Source: Truepera sp. (GTDB taxonomy: Bacteria > Deinococcota > Deinococci > Deinococcales > Trueperaceae). From it: a DNA stretch of 5,573 nt. Below are positions 5,038-5,573 of the stretch, piece after piece. The DNA is taken from assembly GCA_018333775.1 (NCBI GenBank), contig JAGXSO010000006.1, positions 1-5,573 on the forward strand. The letters run 5' to 3'. The translations under genes were made by a program, and so were the position numbers. How positions within the stretch are numbered: the stretch's first letter is position 1; each line of letters starts with the position of its first letter. Under the pieces are notes generated by a model. That model had not been told where the DNA came from, searched no databases, and saw only the letters and a list, made by a program, of their open reading frames with translations.

Positions 5038-5573
5038 TTGTCTTCAAGAAGCCAGGCAAGCCCGAGGATCCCTGTTGCTGGGGCACCTTTTAGGCTCGAA
5101 GCCGAAGTGCTGCCCGGACTTAAGCCTGTGGCCCGGCTCGAGCTAGCCAGTTACCCCGCTAGCCTGTTGCCTGGTGGTGACGAAGAGACTATTCGCCTTC
5201 AGAGCGTTCACCTGTCGCGTTTCCGCACGCTGCGCACGGTGGTAGCGGTCTATCTGCTAGAACACTACCCGGTGCCGCGCCCCAAAGGGCTGTTGGGTCA
5301 TCAGCAGTTCACCCGGCTGCTGGCGCAACTGCAACTGGTGTTGGCAGGGGATCGCTTCGAGAGTTTCCGCCTAGCGGCAGCCGGGCGCGATTCGGCAGTG
5401 TTTCAGCGGCTAATTGGCGCTATCGGCCAGGCCACCGGGTTGCGCTTTGATCCGGATGAAGGCGAGCTGCTGCTGCGTATCCGTCCGGCTGCGTGGCAAG
5501 CCACGGGTTGGGAGGTGCTGGCACGGCTTACTCCCCGCCCCTTGTCGGCTCGAGCCTGGCGGGTCTGCAACCT
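5038..5573 (+). CDS. THUMP-type class I RNA methyltransferase, N-terminal part (3' end outside window)
   Basis: The frame is open to the window end and gives 178 codons from TTG 5038. The visible part is the substrate-binding half: EAEVLPGL at about 21, RTLRTVVAVY, PRPKGLLGHQ, FRLAAAGRDSAVFQRL, EGELLLRIRP, and LTPRPLSARAWRVCN at the edge. In THUMP methyltransferases such as Thermus TrmN, a similar LTERPLS element leads into the SAM-binding Rossmann domain, which here would lie beyond the window. I infer methylation of a guanosine in tRNA or rRNA; the target is not readable. The start is uncertain. No ATG is available in frame after hup. TTG 5038 has GAGG at 5029-5032 with a five-base gap, while GTG 5032 is an alternative that overlaps that site. 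Either start adds about 20 residues before the conserved region. Confidence 0.72.
   Translation, partial: MSSRSQASPRIPVAGAPFRLEAEVLPGLKPVARLELASYPASLLPGGDEETIRLQSVHLSRFRTLRTVVAVYLLEHYPVPRPKGLLGHQQFTRLLAQLQLVLAGDRFESFRLAAAGRDSAVFQRLIGAIGQATGLRFDPDEGELLLRIRPAAWQATGWEVLARLTPRPLSARAWRVCN

Noticed and set aside
1..5573. A defence, mobile or biosynthetic system
   Set aside because: All gene products fit housekeeping envelope, lipid, nucleoid and RNA functions; there is no integrase, transposase, terminal repeat or toxin-antitoxin pair, and base composition looks even across the window.

Overview
This window appears to be ordinary chromosomal DNA from a member of the Deinococcota (Deinococcus-Thermus group), with GC content near 60% by eye. 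Four things point that way. The HU protein resembles the Thermus/Deinococcus type, with a basic N-terminus and the GVRPGT arm. Two genes have a TANNNT box exactly six bases before ATG, the leaderless promoter layout common in that phylum. The final partial gene resembles the THUMP-type RNA methyltransferases I know from Deinococcus and Thermus. The mix of periplasmic folding and processing proteins also fits. The genus cannot be fixed from the sequence; a Truepera-like or Meiothermus-like lineage is a guess.

Layout from left to right. 1-264 is the 3' end of a GerMN-domain protein. 309-1601 is a secreted S41-family peptidase. A tRNA-Arg(CCG) gene follows on the minus strand (1681-1757), with a clear promoter that overlaps the start region of the divergent gene. 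1803-3734 is a membrane-anchored SurA/PpiD-like parvulin protein that looks internally duplicated. A 172-base intergenic region carries a hairpin with CCCACAACC direct repeats and an inverted repeat over the next promoter. 3907-4509 is a PlsC-type acyltransferase with a variant motif III. 4658-4951 is the nucleoid protein HU, with a good promoter, a strong ribosome binding site and a 9-bp hairpin after it. 5038 to the window end is the 5' part of a THUMP-type RNA methyltransferase. No stretch over 300 bases lacks a gene.

The genes do not form one pathway. The S41 peptidase, the parvulin protein and probably the GerMN protein act at or outside the cytoplasmic membrane in envelope protein processing, folding and cell-wall-associated roles. 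PlsC makes membrane phospholipid. The tRNA, HU and methyltransferase serve translation, chromosome structure and RNA modification. Most genes seem to have their own promoters, so this is a run of single-gene units rather than an operon.

I found no mobile element, CRISPR array, toxin-antitoxin pair or defence system, and no clear sign of a new multi-gene system. The observations most worth a second look are: the overrepresented palindrome GCTCGAGC, which recalls cyanobacterial HIP1; the duplicated parvulin protein lacking the usual active-site histidines; the S41 protease in which the usual catalytic Lys position is Asn; the shared symmetric -10 element between the tRNA and the parvulin gene; and the inverted repeat over the plsC -10 box.
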